Positions 8,410 to 16,721 of a stretch of 64,000 bases of DNA are shown here, piece by piece. The DNA comes from Streptomyces sp. NBC_00483. GTDB taxonomy: Bacteria; Actinomycetota; Actinomycetes; Streptomycetales; Streptomycetaceae. Below the pieces are notes generated by a model, which saw only the letters and a program-made list of their open reading frames with translations, had not been told where the DNA came from and did not search any database. The stretch's first letter is position 1. Each line of letters begins with the position of its first letter. A program made the position numbers and the translations under genes. Location of the stretch: NCBI RefSeq assembly GCF_036013745.1, contig NZ_CP107880.1, positions 9,300,001 through 9,364,000 of the forward strand, read 5' to 3'.

Positions 8410-8613
8410 ATGGCCACTGGAACCGTGAAGTGGTTCAACTCGGAAAAGGGCTTCGGCTTCATCGAGCAGGACGGCGGCGGCGCTGACGTCTTCGCCCACT
8501 ACTCGAACATTGCCGCCCAGGGCTTCCGTGAGCTGCTCGAGGGCCAGAAGGTTTCCTTCGACATCGCGCAGGGCCAGAAGGGCCCGACGGCCGAGAACAT
8601 CGTTCCGGCCTGA
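8410..8613 (+). CDS. Cold-shock protein, CspA family
   Basis: A single OB-fold nucleic-acid chaperone of 67 aa, the standard family length. It starts [20 protein letters not shown] (RNP1 KGFGFIE) and has RNP2 DVFAHYS, then [14 protein letters not shown] and the closing [10 protein letters not shown]. It binds single-stranded RNA/DNA and melts secondary structure at low temperature. AAGGAG precedes the ATG by 8 nt. A strong hairpin follows the stop, so it is probably a monocistronic transcript ahead of the helicase gene. Confidence 0.97.
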   Translation: MATGTVKWFNSEKGFGFIEQDGGGADVFAHYSNIAAQGFRELLEGQKVSFDIAQGQKGPTAENIVPA

Positions 8614-8630
8614 CACTGACGCGCATTTTG

Positions 8631-8670
8631 CAGCTGGGGCCCGCATCCTTCGGGGTGCGGGCCCCAGCTG
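8631..8670 (+). terminator. Hairpin terminator after the cold-shock gene
   Basis: An 18-bp stem (8631-8648 with 8653-8670; one G-T wobble) is closed by a TTCG tetraloop, 17 nt after the stop. No T-tract follows, as is common in streptomycetes. Confidence 0.85.
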
Positions 8671-8818
8671 TATGCGTCCGCGCCCCGGTTCCACTGTGTA
8701 CGCGTGGATTTCCGCCGGTCGGCTGCTTGTTTTTACCATCGGTCCATACTTGTAATTCTCCATGCCGCTCATTGCTGCGGGGATTCCTTGATATGCACCG
8801 CATCGAGGAAGGTTCCGC

Positions 8819-10345
8819 ATGAACCGCACACGTACAAACAACCGTTCCACCCGTAACCGTCGTGACAACGCCTTCGCCGGAAAGGACGGCAGCCGCTTCG
8901 GCTCGCCGGCGCCGCGTACTTCCGGTGGACAGGGCCGCTCCGGTGGCCAGGGCCGCTCCGGCGGGCAGTCCCGCTCGGGTGGGCACGGCCGCCGACCCGC
9001 CGCGGTGCAGGGCGAGTTCGCGCTCCCCAAGACGATCACCGCCGCGCTGCCCGCCGTCGACGGCTTCGCCGAACTCGGCATGCCCGAGCAGCTGCTGGCC
9101 GAACTCGGCAGGCAGGGCGTGAGCGTGCCGTTCCCGATCCAGGGCGCGACGCTGCCGAACTCCCTGGTCGGCCGCGACGTTCTGGGCCGTGGGCGCACCG
9201 GCTCCGGCAAGACCCTCGCCTTCGGCCTCGCGCTGCTCGCCCGCACCGCCGGACAGCGTGCCGAACCCCGCCGGCCGCTGGGACTGATCCTCGTACCGAC
9301 GCGCGAGCTGGCACAGCAGGTGACGGACGCCCTCACGCCGTACGCCCGCTCCCTCAGGCTGCGGATGGCCACGGTCGTGGGCGGGATGTCGATCGGCAAG
9401 CAGGCGAGCGCGCTGCGCGGCGGGGTCGAGATCGTCGTCGCGACCCCGGGCCGGCTCAAGGACCTCATCGACCGTGACGCCTGCGGGCTGGACGCGGTTG
9501 CCATCACGGTGCTCGACGAGGCCGACCAGATGGCCGACATGGGATTCATGCCGCAGGTCACCGCGCTGCTCGACCAAGTGCGCCCGGAGGGGCAGCGGAT
9601 GCTGTTCTCCGCCACCCTGGACCGCAACGTCGACCTGCTGGTGCGTCGCTACCTGAGTGACCCGGTCGTGCACTCCGTCGACCCGTCGGCCGGTGCGGTC
9701 ACGACGATGGAGCACCACGTCCTGCACGTGCACGGCGCCGACAAGCACGCCGCCACCACGGAGATCGCCGCCCGCGACGGCCGCGTGATCATGTTCCTCG
9801 ACACCAAGCACGCCGTCGACCGGCTCACCAAGGACCTGCTCAGGAGCGGGGTGCGGGCCGCCGCGCTGCACGGCGGCAAGTCCCAGCCGCAGCGCACCCG
9901 TACGCTGACGCAGTTCAAGACGGGGCACGTCAGCGTGCTGGTCGCGACCAACGTCGCGGCGCGCGGCATCCACGTCGACAACCTGGACCTCGTCGTCAAC
10001 GTCGACCCGCCGACCGACCACAAGGACTACCTGCACCGCGGCGGCCGCACCGCCCGCGCCGGCGAGTCCGGCAGCGTCGTCACCCTCGTCACCCCGGACC
10101 AGCGGCGGGCCATGGTCCGCCTCATGTCGGATGCGGGTATCCGTCCGCAGACCACCCCGGTACGCTCGGGCGATGAGGCCTTGCAGCGGATCACCGGCGC
10201 CCAGGCCCCGTCCGGCATTCCGGTCGTCATCGCCGCACCGGCGGCCGACCGCCCCAAGCGCGGTTCGTCCTCCCGGGGCCGCCGCGGCGCTTCCTCGGCT
10301 CGGCGCGGCCCCGTACGCAAGGCCGCCGTCGATCCGGCGGCCTAG
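8819..10345 (+). CDS. DEAD-box RNA helicase
   Basis: The 508-aa ATP-dependent RNA helicase has the Q motif PFPIQ (104-108), Walker A GRTGSGKT (125-132), PTRELAQQ, DEAD (233-236), SAT (264-266) and motif VI HRGGRTARAG. Before the core is a basic arm with repeated RSGGQG units (about 35-58), an RGG-like RNA-binding extension; the C-terminus is also basic. GAGGAAGG precedes the ATG. Its place after the cold-shock gene suggests it unwinds structured RNA in the cold, like CsdA/DeaD or RhlE. Confidence 0.96.
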   Translation: MNRTRTNNRSTRNRRDNAFAGKDGSRFGSPAPRTSGGQGRSGGQGRSGGQSRSGGHGRRPAAVQGEFALPKTITAALPAVDGFAELGMPEQLLAELGRQGVSVPFPIQGATLPNSLVGRDVLGRGRTGSGKTLAFGLALLARTAGQRAEPRRPLGLILVPTRELAQQVTDALTPYARSLRLRMATVVGGMSIGKQASALRGGVEIVVATPGRLKDLIDRDACGLDAVAITVLDEADQMADMGFMPQVTALLDQVRPEGQRMLFSATLDRNVDLLVRRYLSDPVVHSVDPSAGAVTTMEHHVLHVHGADKHAATTEIAARDGRVIMFLDTKHAVDRLTKDLLRSGVRAAALHGGKSQPQRTRTLTQFKTGHVSVLVATNVAARGIHVDNLDLVVNVDPPTDHKDYLHRGGRTARAGESGSVVTLVTPDQRRAMVRLMSDAGIRPQTTPVRSGDEALQRITGAQAPSGIPVVIAAPAADRPKRGSSSRGRRGASSARRGPVRKAAVDPAA

Positions 10346-10400
10346 GCGGCGCAGCACCATCGTGATCAGGAAGTCGACCCATCTCTGCAGGAGGCACCTT

Positions 10401-10733
10401 TTGACACTGGTTCAGATGCAGCCCCGTCCGGCGATCGCCCGCCCCGCGCGCCGGAAGGTGGCCGACGTGGTGGACCCGGCCGGACCGCGGGTGTGTGACG
10501 ACATGAGTGTCGAGGTGGCGCTGTCCGTGATGGACGCCGCGCACACGGGTCGGCTGGTCGTCTGCGATCGGGACGACCAGGGCATCGGCGTCGTCACCCG
10601 GGCCGAACTCGCCGCCGCCCGCGACAGTTCCGCCTACACGGACCGCATCTGCCTGCGCGACATCCTCGGCGTCCACATCGTCGGCGTCCACGCGCCGATC
10701 ACAGCCTCGGTAGCCTTCGCCCTTTCCCACTGA
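10401..10733 (+). CDS. Small CBS-domain protein
   Basis: A 110-aa protein carrying one CBS-type half module: VCDDMSVEVALSVMDAAHTGRLVVCDRDDQGIGVVTRAEL and a second partial unit with LRDILGVHI. CBS pairs bind adenine nucleotides and regulate partners. The start is a TTG at 10401, chosen because AGGAGG lies at 10389-10394; an upstream in-frame ATG falls inside the helicase gene. It follows the helicase by 55 bp on the same strand and probably belongs to the cold-response operon. Confidence 0.75.
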   Translation: MTLVQMQPRPAIARPARRKVADVVDPAGPRVCDDMSVEVALSVMDAAHTGRLVVCDRDDQGIGVVTRAELAAARDSSAYTDRICLRDILGVHIVGVHAPITASVAFALSH

Positions 10734-10783
10734 ACCGTTGCCCCTCCGGCCGGATCGTTCTTCCCTACTCCTTGTGAGGACCC

Positions 10784-11107
10784 ATGCGCTGCGTCATCGC
10801 CCGCTTCCCGTTCGATCTCACCAAGAACGGAGTACTGGAATCGATGAAGGGCATCAAACCCGAACCGAGCACCGGCGAAACCGTGACCATCGGCCGCCGC
10901 CAGTACCCCGCCAAGCAGGTCGGGCAGGTCATCACCCGCCAGGACCGGCGTGACTTCACCGCCGCCGAAGTCCTCCGGGCCATGACCAAGCTCGGTTTCA
11001 CCTGCCACACCGCCCCCGAGCCGGCACCCGAGCCCAGCCTCGACCCGATCGAGCGGGCCTCCGCGATGCTCGGCACCAACACGCCTTTCCGAACCGACGA
11101 CATGTGA
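10784..11107 (+). CDS. Conserved small protein of the cold-shock locus, unknown function
   Basis: I do not recognise a catalogued domain. The 107-aa product begins MRCVIARFPFDLTKNGVLES, has a basic middle (TIGRRQYPAKQVGQVITRQDRRDFTAAEV) and a Pro/Glu linker near residue 82. A GAGGA site precedes the ATG. It is 50 bp after the CBS gene and is followed by a hairpin, so it likely ends the helicase operon. The compact basic core would suit an RNA- or ribosome-associated role, but that is inference from context. Confidence 0.72.
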   Translation: MRCVIARFPFDLTKNGVLESMKGIKPEPSTGETVTIGRRQYPAKQVGQVITRQDRRDFTAAEVLRAMTKLGFTCHTAPEPAPEPSLDPIERASAMLGTNTPFRTDDM

Positions 11108-11115
11108 CATGCAGT

Positions 11116-11145
11116 GGGGCCCGAACGGCACGCCGATCGGGCCCC
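11116..11145 (+). terminator. Terminator after the cold-shock operon
   Basis: GGGGCCCGA (11116-11124) pairs perfectly with TCGGGCCCC (11137-11145). After an A-A mismatch the loop can add CGG/CCG pairing (11126-11128 with 11133-11135). It lies 8 nt past the 107-aa gene and could serve the converging MerR-like gene as well. Confidence 0.8.
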
Positions 11146-11163
11146 CATGTGAGCGTCGCACTC

Positions 11164-11511
11164 TCAGCTTTCCTCGGCCGCGGTGGCGGAACCCTCCGAT
11201 CCGGCGGTGCGGCGGTATTCGGCGTTGATGCGCTGCGCTTCTTCTAGTTGGTCTTCGAGAACGATGATGCGGCAGGCGGCCTCGACGGGCGTCCCCTGGT
11301 CGACGAGTTCCCGGGCGCGCGCGGCGATGCGCAACTGGTAGCGGGAGAAGCGGCGGTGACCGCCTTCTGAGCGGAGCGGGGTAATGAGGCGGGCTTCGCC
11401 GATGGCACGGAGGAAACCCTGGGTGGTCCCGAGCATTTCGGCGGCCCGGCCCATGGTGTAGGCGGGGTAGTCGTCGTCATCGAGACGCCCGAACGAATCG
11501 TCTGCTGTCAC
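11164..11511 (-). CDS. MerR-type helix-turn-helix regulator
   Basis: A 115-aa DNA-binding protein: YTMGRAAEMLGTTQGFLRAIGEA is the MerR helix-turn-helix, and LRSEGGHRRFSRYQLRIAARARELVDQG the wing and following helices; then a coiled-coil-like VLEDQLEEAQRINAEYRRTA. It lacks an effector domain, so it resembles the short HspR/BldC-like regulators. The GTG at 11511 follows AGAGG at good spacing; an ATG at 11532 would add seven residues. Converges on the cold-shock operon and may regulate it. Confidence 0.83.
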   Translation of the reverse strand: MTADDSFGRLDDDDYPAYTMGRAAEMLGTTQGFLRAIGEARLITPLRSEGGHRRFSRYQLRIAARARELVDQGTPVEAACRIIVLEDQLEEAQRINAEYRRTAGSEGSATAAEES

Positions 11512-11608
11512 TTGCACCTCTCTGCGGAACATCTTTGAGGGACCTGGTGCCTGCCGTATGGCGTCAGGGCGCGCCAGGACCCCGAAGGAACTTCTACACC
11601 ATCTGCCG

Positions 11609-12466
11609 TTACGCGCGTGCCTCGGCCACCCCGACCGCCGCCGTCACAAAGGCCCGTAGGAGCGGATGCGCCGCCTGAGTCGGCCACGCGAGCACCAGGC
11701 GGCTCTCGGGGGCGTCCGTGACGGGTACGCAGACCACGCCCGGCGGGACCGGGTGGACGAGGGAGCGGGGCAGGACGGCCACGGTCCGGCCCACCGCGAC
11801 CAAGGGGATCAACTCCGCGACGTCGTGCACCTCGGGGCCGGCCCCACCGTCGCCCCCGATCCCGGGTACTCCCTTCCAGCGCGGCATCGGCTCGTCCTTC
11901 AGATCGGCGAGCCGCACCGCCTCGCGGGCGGCCAGCCGGTGGTCCGCGGGGAGGACGGCGACGCGCTCCTCGATGCGGAGCGTCTCGTGGTCCAGACCCT
12001 CCAGATCGTCGAACGGTACGTACAGCAGGCCCACGTCGGCCCGTCCGTCCCGCAGTTGTTCCGCGCGGTCGGCGGGTCCGCTGAACACGATCTCGACCCG
12101 GCGCGCATCGGATGCCTCGGCGTACGCGGCGAGGATCGACGACAGCAGATCGGCGTCGCCGCCCGGCTTGAGGACGAGCCGCAGCCGCGTCCCCGCGTCC
12201 GCGGCCCGACGGGCCCGCTCCGCGGCGGCGGCCACCGCGTCCAGCGCGTACCGGCCGTCCCGCAGCAGGGCCTCGCCCGCCGGTGTCAGCGCGACCTGGC
12301 GGCTGGAGCGGACGAAGAGCGTGACGCCGAGCCGCCTCTCCACGCGCTGGACCGCCTTCGACAGGGCCGGCTGCGCGATCGCCAGACGCTGGGCGGCGCG
12401 GCCGAAGTGCAGCTCCTCGGCGACCGCGACGACGTACTCGATCTCCCGTGTCTCCAGTTCAGCCAT
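11609..12466 (-). CDS. LysR-family transcriptional regulator
   Basis: The 285-aa product has the LysR helix-turn-helix IEYVVAVAEELHFGRAAQRL, AIAQPALSKAVQRVERRLGV, and an effector domain with LRLVLKPGGDADLLS and a late AVLPRSLVHPVPPGV segment. It is divergent from a 105-aa alpha/beta-barrel-like protein across 70 bp. The pair repeats the arrangement of the LysR/NmrA pair about 5 kb earlier, and the two regulators share the GRAAQ...IAQP signature, so they may be paralogues. Confidence 0.93.
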   Translation of the reverse strand: MAELETREIEYVVAVAEELHFGRAAQRLAIAQPALSKAVQRVERRLGVTLFVRSSRQVALTPAGEALLRDGRYALDAVAAAAERARRAADAGTRLRLVLKPGGDADLLSSILAAYAEASDARRVEIVFSGPADRAEQLRDGRADVGLLYVPFDDLEGLDHETLRIEERVAVLPADHRLAAREAVRLADLKDEPMPRWKGVPGIGGDGGAGPEVHDVAELIPLVAVGRTVAVLPRSLVHPVPPGVVCVPVTDAPESRLVLAWPTQAAHPLLRAFVTAAVGVAEARA

Positions 12467-12536
12467 GCCTCCAGGTTATCGTTCGAGGCCGAGCGGATCT
12501 TGGACGGGGCGCCCCACCTCCTGTTTCGATGGCTGC
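12467..12536. promoter_or_regulatory. Second LysR divergent promoter region
   Basis: The 70-bp gap begins like the other LysR gap (CTCCAGG, then TTAT/GTAT) and carries TTGGACG at a similar distance. The common layout (compare 7121-7187) suggests related operators. Confidence 0.3.
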
Positions 12537-12854
12537 ATGATTCACCACACGATGCTCGTATCCTTCGACAGCCCCCTCCCCGACACCGACCTCGACCAAT
12601 TCCTTCAGGACATCGAGAAGGTCATGGTGGACTCCGGTCACCTCCAGACGTCCGCCACCCGTCGGCACATTCCGGTTCCCGGCGAGGAGGCCATCCCCGC
12701 GATGATCGCCACGGCGGTCGTACAGTTCGGCGTCGCCGACATGGAAGCCCTCGGTGCCGCGTTCGCCGCCCCCGGCGTCGGGGAGCTCATCCACCGCTGG
12801 CAGGCCCGGTACCCGTACAAGGTCGCCTGGGTGAACCACGAGCCGCTGGACTGA
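12537..12854 (+). CDS. Small dimeric alpha/beta-barrel (Dabb/EthD-like) protein
   Basis: A 105-aa protein beginning MIHHTMLVSFDSPLPDTDLDQFLQ, with a middle helix-strand unit ending TAVVQFGVADMEALGAAFA. The pattern of an opening His/Val strand, helix and repeated strand resembles stress-responsive Dabb or EthD ferredoxin-like proteins; the match is by pattern only. The ATG at 12537 is next to the LysR promoter; longer in-frame extensions are antisense shadow of the regulator. Likely the LysR target. Confidence 0.66.
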   Translation: MIHHTMLVSFDSPLPDTDLDQFLQDIEKVMVDSGHLQTSATRRHIPVPGEEAIPAMIATAVVQFGVADMEALGAAFAAPGVGELIHRWQARYPYKVAWVNHEPLD

Positions 12855-12997
12855 ACGCGGCGTCAGTAGCTCCGGCGGTCCCGGCGGCCGCCCGCGGTCA
12901 ATATGAACGAAACGACGCGCCCCTCGTCCTGCGTTCCGCTTCCTCCTAACCTCGAGCCGTTCGTGTCAGGGATCTGTTGACCGACGAGGAGGTTGTT

Positions 12998-15412
12998 GTG
13001 GCGAATGCCGGGCAGGGGCGGTTTTCCAGACGGCAGGTACTGGCGGCAACGGCAGTCGGAGTGTCCGGAGTCGGTGTGATGGCCGATGTCGTGGGCGCAG
13101 CACCGGCGGGCGCGGCGGCGGCCGGGCCGCGCGACTACCGGGTACCGGGCCTGCGGGCGCCGGTCGAGCTGATCGAGGACCGCTACGGCGTGCCGCACAT
13201 CTACGCCGACAACGAGCACGACGTGTTCCTCGCGCAGGGCTTCAACGCCGCCCGCGAGCGCCTCTTCCAGATCGACCTGTGGCGCAGGCGCGGACTCGGC
13301 CGGCTCGCCGATGTACTGGGGGCCGACTACGTGGCGCAGGACCGGGCCACCCGCCTGTTCCTGTACCGCGGCGACATGGACGTCGAGTGGGCGCGCTACG
13401 CCGAGGACGCGCAGCGCATCGCGACGCAGTTCACCGCCGGGATCAACGCCTACGTGGACTGGCTGGACGCCCACCCCGAGCAACTCCCCGAGGAGTTCGG
13501 CCTCCTCGGCTACCGGCCGGCACGCTGGGACCCCGAGGACGTGGTCCGCATCCGCAGCCACGGACTGACCCGCAACCTGACCAGCGAGGTCAAGCGCGCC
13601 CAGGTCGCCTGCGCCGCCGGGGTGGACGCCGACCTGGTGCGTCAGGGGTTGCAGCCGGACCACAAGGCGAGCGTGCCCGACGGCTTCGACCCGTGCGTGC
13701 TCCCCGACGACGTGCTCAAGGTCTTCGAACTGGCCACCCAGGAAGTCGAGTTCAGCGAAGGTGCGGTACCAAGCGCGGTCGTGCGCGACGCGACCACCGA
13801 GGGCTCCAACAACTGGGTGATCGGCGGGCAGCGCACCGCCACCGGGCGGCCGATCCTCGCCAATGACCCGCACCGCTCCTACTCGGCGCCCTCGCTGCGC
13901 TACCTCGCACACCTCAGCGCGCCCGGACTCGACGTCATCGGCGCGGGGGAGCCGGCCCTCCCGGGCATCTCCATCGGGCACAACGGCACCGTCGCCTTCG
14001 GCCTGACCATCTTCTCGATGGACCAGGAGGACCTGTACGTCTACGAGTTGGACCCGGACGACCACAGCCGTTACCGGTACCAGGACGGCTGGGAGCCGAT
14101 GAAGGTGCTGCACGAGCGGATCCCCGTCGCGGGCCAGGACGACCACCCCGCCGAGCTGACCTTCACCCGGCACGGACCCGTGATCCACGTCGACGAGGAG
14201 CACAACCTCGCCTACGCGGTGCGCACCGCGTGGCTGGAAGCGGGCACGTCACCGTACTTCGGCAGCGTCGCCTACATGCGGGCGCGCAACTACCGCGAGT
14301 TCACCGAGGCCATGCGCAACTGGGGCGCCCCGACGGAGAACCAGGTCTACGCCGACGTCGAGGGCAACATTGGCTGGGTGCCCGGCGGCCTCGCACCCAA
14401 GCGGGTCGGGTACGACGGGCTGCTGCCGGTGCCCGGCGACGGCCGCTGCGAGTGGGACGGTTTCTACTCGGGGGACGACCTGCCGCGGACCCTCAACCCG
14501 GCTGCCGGGTTCATCGCCACCGCCAACCAGTTCAACCTGCCGCCCGCGTACCAGGACATGGGACTCGGCTACGAGTGGACCAACCCCTTCCGCCACCAGC
14601 GGATCGTCGAAGTCCTCTCGAAGCAGCACAACCACACCCTCGCCGACTCGCAAGCACTCCAGCACGACCAACTGTCCATACCCGCCCGCAGGTTGGCCGC
14701 CCTGCTGGCCCGCCTGCAAAGCAGCGAACCCGACCGCCGCCGGGCCCTGCGACTGCTGCGCACCTGGAATGCCGTCGAATCGGCCGACTCGGGGCCGGCG
14801 GCCCTGTTCGAGGTGTGGCTGTCCAGGCACCTGGGGCCCGGTTTTGTACGGGCCGCGGTACCGAAGGCCGCCGAGCTGATCGAGGACGCCGACACCCTCG
14901 TCCTGCTCGGCGAGTTGGAGAAGCCGGGACGGTGGCTGAAGGACGAGGCGGCCCGCGACCGGCTGCTGCTCGACACACTGGGTTCGGCCTACGCCGAGGT
15001 GCGCAAGCTGCTCGGCGACGACGAGCGGAAGTGGCAGTGGGGCGCACTGCACCACAGCCTCTTCCAGCACCCGGCATCGGCGGCGCTCAGCGACACCGAC
15101 CGCGCCCGCTTCGACGTCGGCCCGATGCCGAGCGGCGGATCCCCCGACACGGTCAACGCGGCGACCTACCGCACCAGCGACTTCCTGCACACCAGCGGTC
15201 CTTCGTTCCGGGTGGTCCTGGACGTGGGCGACTGGGACTCGTCGGTGGCGGTGAACACCCCCGGCCAGTCCGGCGCCCCGGACGACCCGCACTACCGCGA
15301 CCTCGCCGAACCCTGGCTCGACGGCGACTACTTCCCGCTGGCCTACACCCGCGCGGCAGTCGAGAAAATCGCCGAACGCCGCGTGCGGCTCCTTCCGGTA
15401 GAGGCGTCCTGA
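12998..15412 (+). CDS. Penicillin-acylase-family N-terminal-nucleophile hydrolase, Tat-exported
   Basis: Secreted amidase of 804 aa, the size of penicillin G/AHL/echinocandin acylases. The N-terminus has a twin-arginine signal (RFSRRQVLAATAVGV). The alpha-chain region follows, then the autoprocessing site TEGSNNWVIGG, whose Ser (residue 270) becomes the beta-chain nucleophile. Conserved beta-chain parts include LANDPHR, GISIGHNGTVAFGLT and ENQVYADVEGNIGW. These enzymes cleave acyl side chains of beta-lactams, lipopeptides or homoserine lactones; the substrate here is unknown. The GTG at 12998 is preceded by GAGGAGG at 12986-12992; the TTG at 12977 lies before that site and is rejected. Confidence 0.92.
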   Translation: MANAGQGRFSRRQVLAATAVGVSGVGVMADVVGAAPAGAAAAGPRDYRVPGLRAPVELIEDRYGVPHIYADNEHDVFLAQGFNAARERLFQIDLWRRRGLGRLADVLGADYVAQDRATRLFLYRGDMDVEWARYAEDAQRIATQFTAGINAYVDWLDAHPEQLPEEFGLLGYRPARWDPEDVVRIRSHGLTRNLTSEVKRAQVACAAGVDADLVRQGLQPDHKASVPDGFDPCVLPDDVLKVFELATQEVEFSEGAVPSAVVRDATTEGSNNWVIGGQRTATGRPILANDPHRSYSAPSLRYLAHLSAPGLDVIGAGEPALPGISIGHNGTVAFGLTIFSMDQEDLYVYELDPDDHSRYRYQDGWEPMKVLHERIPVAGQDDHPAELTFTRHGPVIHVDEEHNLAYAVRTAWLEAGTSPYFGSVAYMRARNYREFTEAMRNWGAPTENQVYADVEGNIGWVPGGLAPKRVGYDGLLPVPGDGRCEWDGFYSGDDLPRTLNPAAGFIATANQFNLPPAYQDMGLGYEWTNPFRHQRIVEVLSKQHNHTLADSQALQHDQLSIPARRLAALLARLQSSEPDRRRALRLLRTWNAVESADSGPAALFEVWLSRHLGPGFVRAAVPKAAELIEDADTLVLLGELEKPGRWLKDEAARDRLLLDTLGSAYAEVRKLLGDDERKWQWGALHHSLFQHPASAALSDTDRARFDVGPMPSGGSPDTVNAATYRTSDFLHTSGPSFRVVLDVGDWDSSVAVNTPGQSGAPDDPHYRDLAEPWLDGDYFPLAYTRAAVEKIAERRVRLLPVEAS

Positions 15413-15458
15413 GCGGCCTGCCGCAGAGGGGCCGTGCCGACGGCATCGTCGCCGGGGA

Positions 15459-16646
15459 TCAGCCCACCCCCAGGTGGAGCAGGTCCTCGCCGACGATCAG
15501 CCTGCCCGAGTAGCCCTTCTGCGCCGCCTTCCAACGGCGGGCCGGATTCGTCGCGGGGACCAGGTGGTTGAGCACCAGGTTGCGGGCGCCCGCCGGCTCC
15601 GCGACGTCCCGTCCGACCTGCTCGATCGTGGTGTGGCTCGTGAGGAGGTGCTCGCGCAGGGGCTCACGGATGGCCTCGGGGACCGCAGTGACCAGTTCGT
15701 CGACGAAGCGGGGGTCGATCACCTCGTGCACCAGATAGTCGGCGTCCCGCGCCAGACGGATCAGGTTGTCGCTGACGCAGGTGTCACCGGAGAAGACGAC
15801 GGAGCCGTCGGGGGTGTCGAAGCGGTACGCGAAGGTGGGCGCCATCGGCCGGTGGTCGACGAGGGTCGCCGTGACACGGACGTCGCCGTCCTCCCAGACG
15901 GACAGTGGCTCATCGAGCCGCGGCGGCCTTCCGGCCGGGTCGATGTCCCATACGTCGCCCAGGTCGATGTCGTGCACGGTGAACAGGTCGTCCGGCATGG
16001 TGAAGTTGGACTCGCGGGCGCGCCCGTTGAAGTCGGCGGCGAACGCCTGGCTCAGGTAGCCGGTCATCGCGGAGATACCGGGCGTCGGGCGGTCCGGGTT
16101 CACGACGGGCGGTGCCTGCCGGTCGGGAGGGAACACGCTGGGCAGCGTGCCGCGGTCGCCGGGGCCGAACACCTCGATGGGCGGCAGGGTCCGGCCCACG
16201 ATGTTCGAGGGGCCTGTCGCGTAGAGGGACGGCCAGTCGGCGACGTGGTCACTGTGCAGGTGGGTCAGGAAGACACCTCGTACCCGCGTGAGCGACGAGC
16301 CGAGGTGGTCGTCAGGACCGAGCCCGCTCTGCACCAGCCGGTGCAGCGCCCCTTGTCCCAAGTCGACGATGTACACCCGGTCTTCGTACACGACCGCGCT
16401 GGAGACACCGCATCGCGCGCCGTCCGCCCAGGCCGGGCCGCCGGCCGTGCCGAGCAGAACCAGACGGGTGCGATGGCGGCTCGCGGTGCGTCCGGTGGCC
16501 TGGGAGCGTGCGGCGGCGGACCCGGATCCGAGGGCGAGCAGGCCGCCGGTGGCGGAGGTCGCGCCCAACGCCTGAAGGAAGCGGCGCCGGTCGGTGCGGG
16601 GCGCCGGGGCGCTGTGGGAGAGGGCGTGGTCGAGCAGATGGCACAC
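15459..16646 (-). CDS. Metallo-beta-lactamase-fold hydrolase, Tat-exported
   Basis: The 395-aa product has a twin-arginine signal (TDRRRFLQALGATSATGGLLALG) and the metal motif THLHSDHVADW (HxHxDH), then VFSGDTCVSDNLIRLA and a late ETGVS-like LVHEVIDP plus a C-terminal LNHLVP. The arrangement is like the RNase Z/arylsulfatase-type branch of MBL enzymes acting outside the cell. The GTG start at 16646 has AAGGAGG 10 nt upstream. It converges on the acylase gene with a 46-bp gap and is followed upstream on its strand by the DoxX gene. Confidence 0.9.
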   Translation of the reverse strand: MCHLLDHALSHSAPAPRTDRRRFLQALGATSATGGLLALGSGSAAARSQATGRTASRHRTRLVLLGTAGGPAWADGARCGVSSAVVYEDRVYIVDLGQGALHRLVQSGLGPDDHLGSSLTRVRGVFLTHLHSDHVADWPSLYATGPSNIVGRTLPPIEVFGPGDRGTLPSVFPPDRQAPPVVNPDRPTPGISAMTGYLSQAFAADFNGRARESNFTMPDDLFTVHDIDLGDVWDIDPAGRPPRLDEPLSVWEDGDVRVTATLVDHRPMAPTFAYRFDTPDGSVVFSGDTCVSDNLIRLARDADYLVHEVIDPRFVDELVTAVPEAIREPLREHLLTSHTTIEQVGRDVAEPAGARNLVLNHLVPATNPARRWKAAQKGYSGRLIVGEDLLHLGVG

Positions 16647-16721
16647 GTGCGGTGGACCTCCTTGGACCCGAGCGGGTGTGCTCGGGGTGTCGGGTGTGCT
16701 CGGGATCTCGGGCGGCAGGCG

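Noticed and set aside
8628..8822. A 64-codon ORF between the cold-shock and helicase genes
   Set aside because: It runs through the strong terminator hairpin and has no ribosome site or recognisable sequence.
13279..13866. Separate gene in another frame within the penicillin acylase gene
   Set aside because: Arg/Gly/Pro-rich shadow; the acylase frame is continuous with conserved motifs on both sides.
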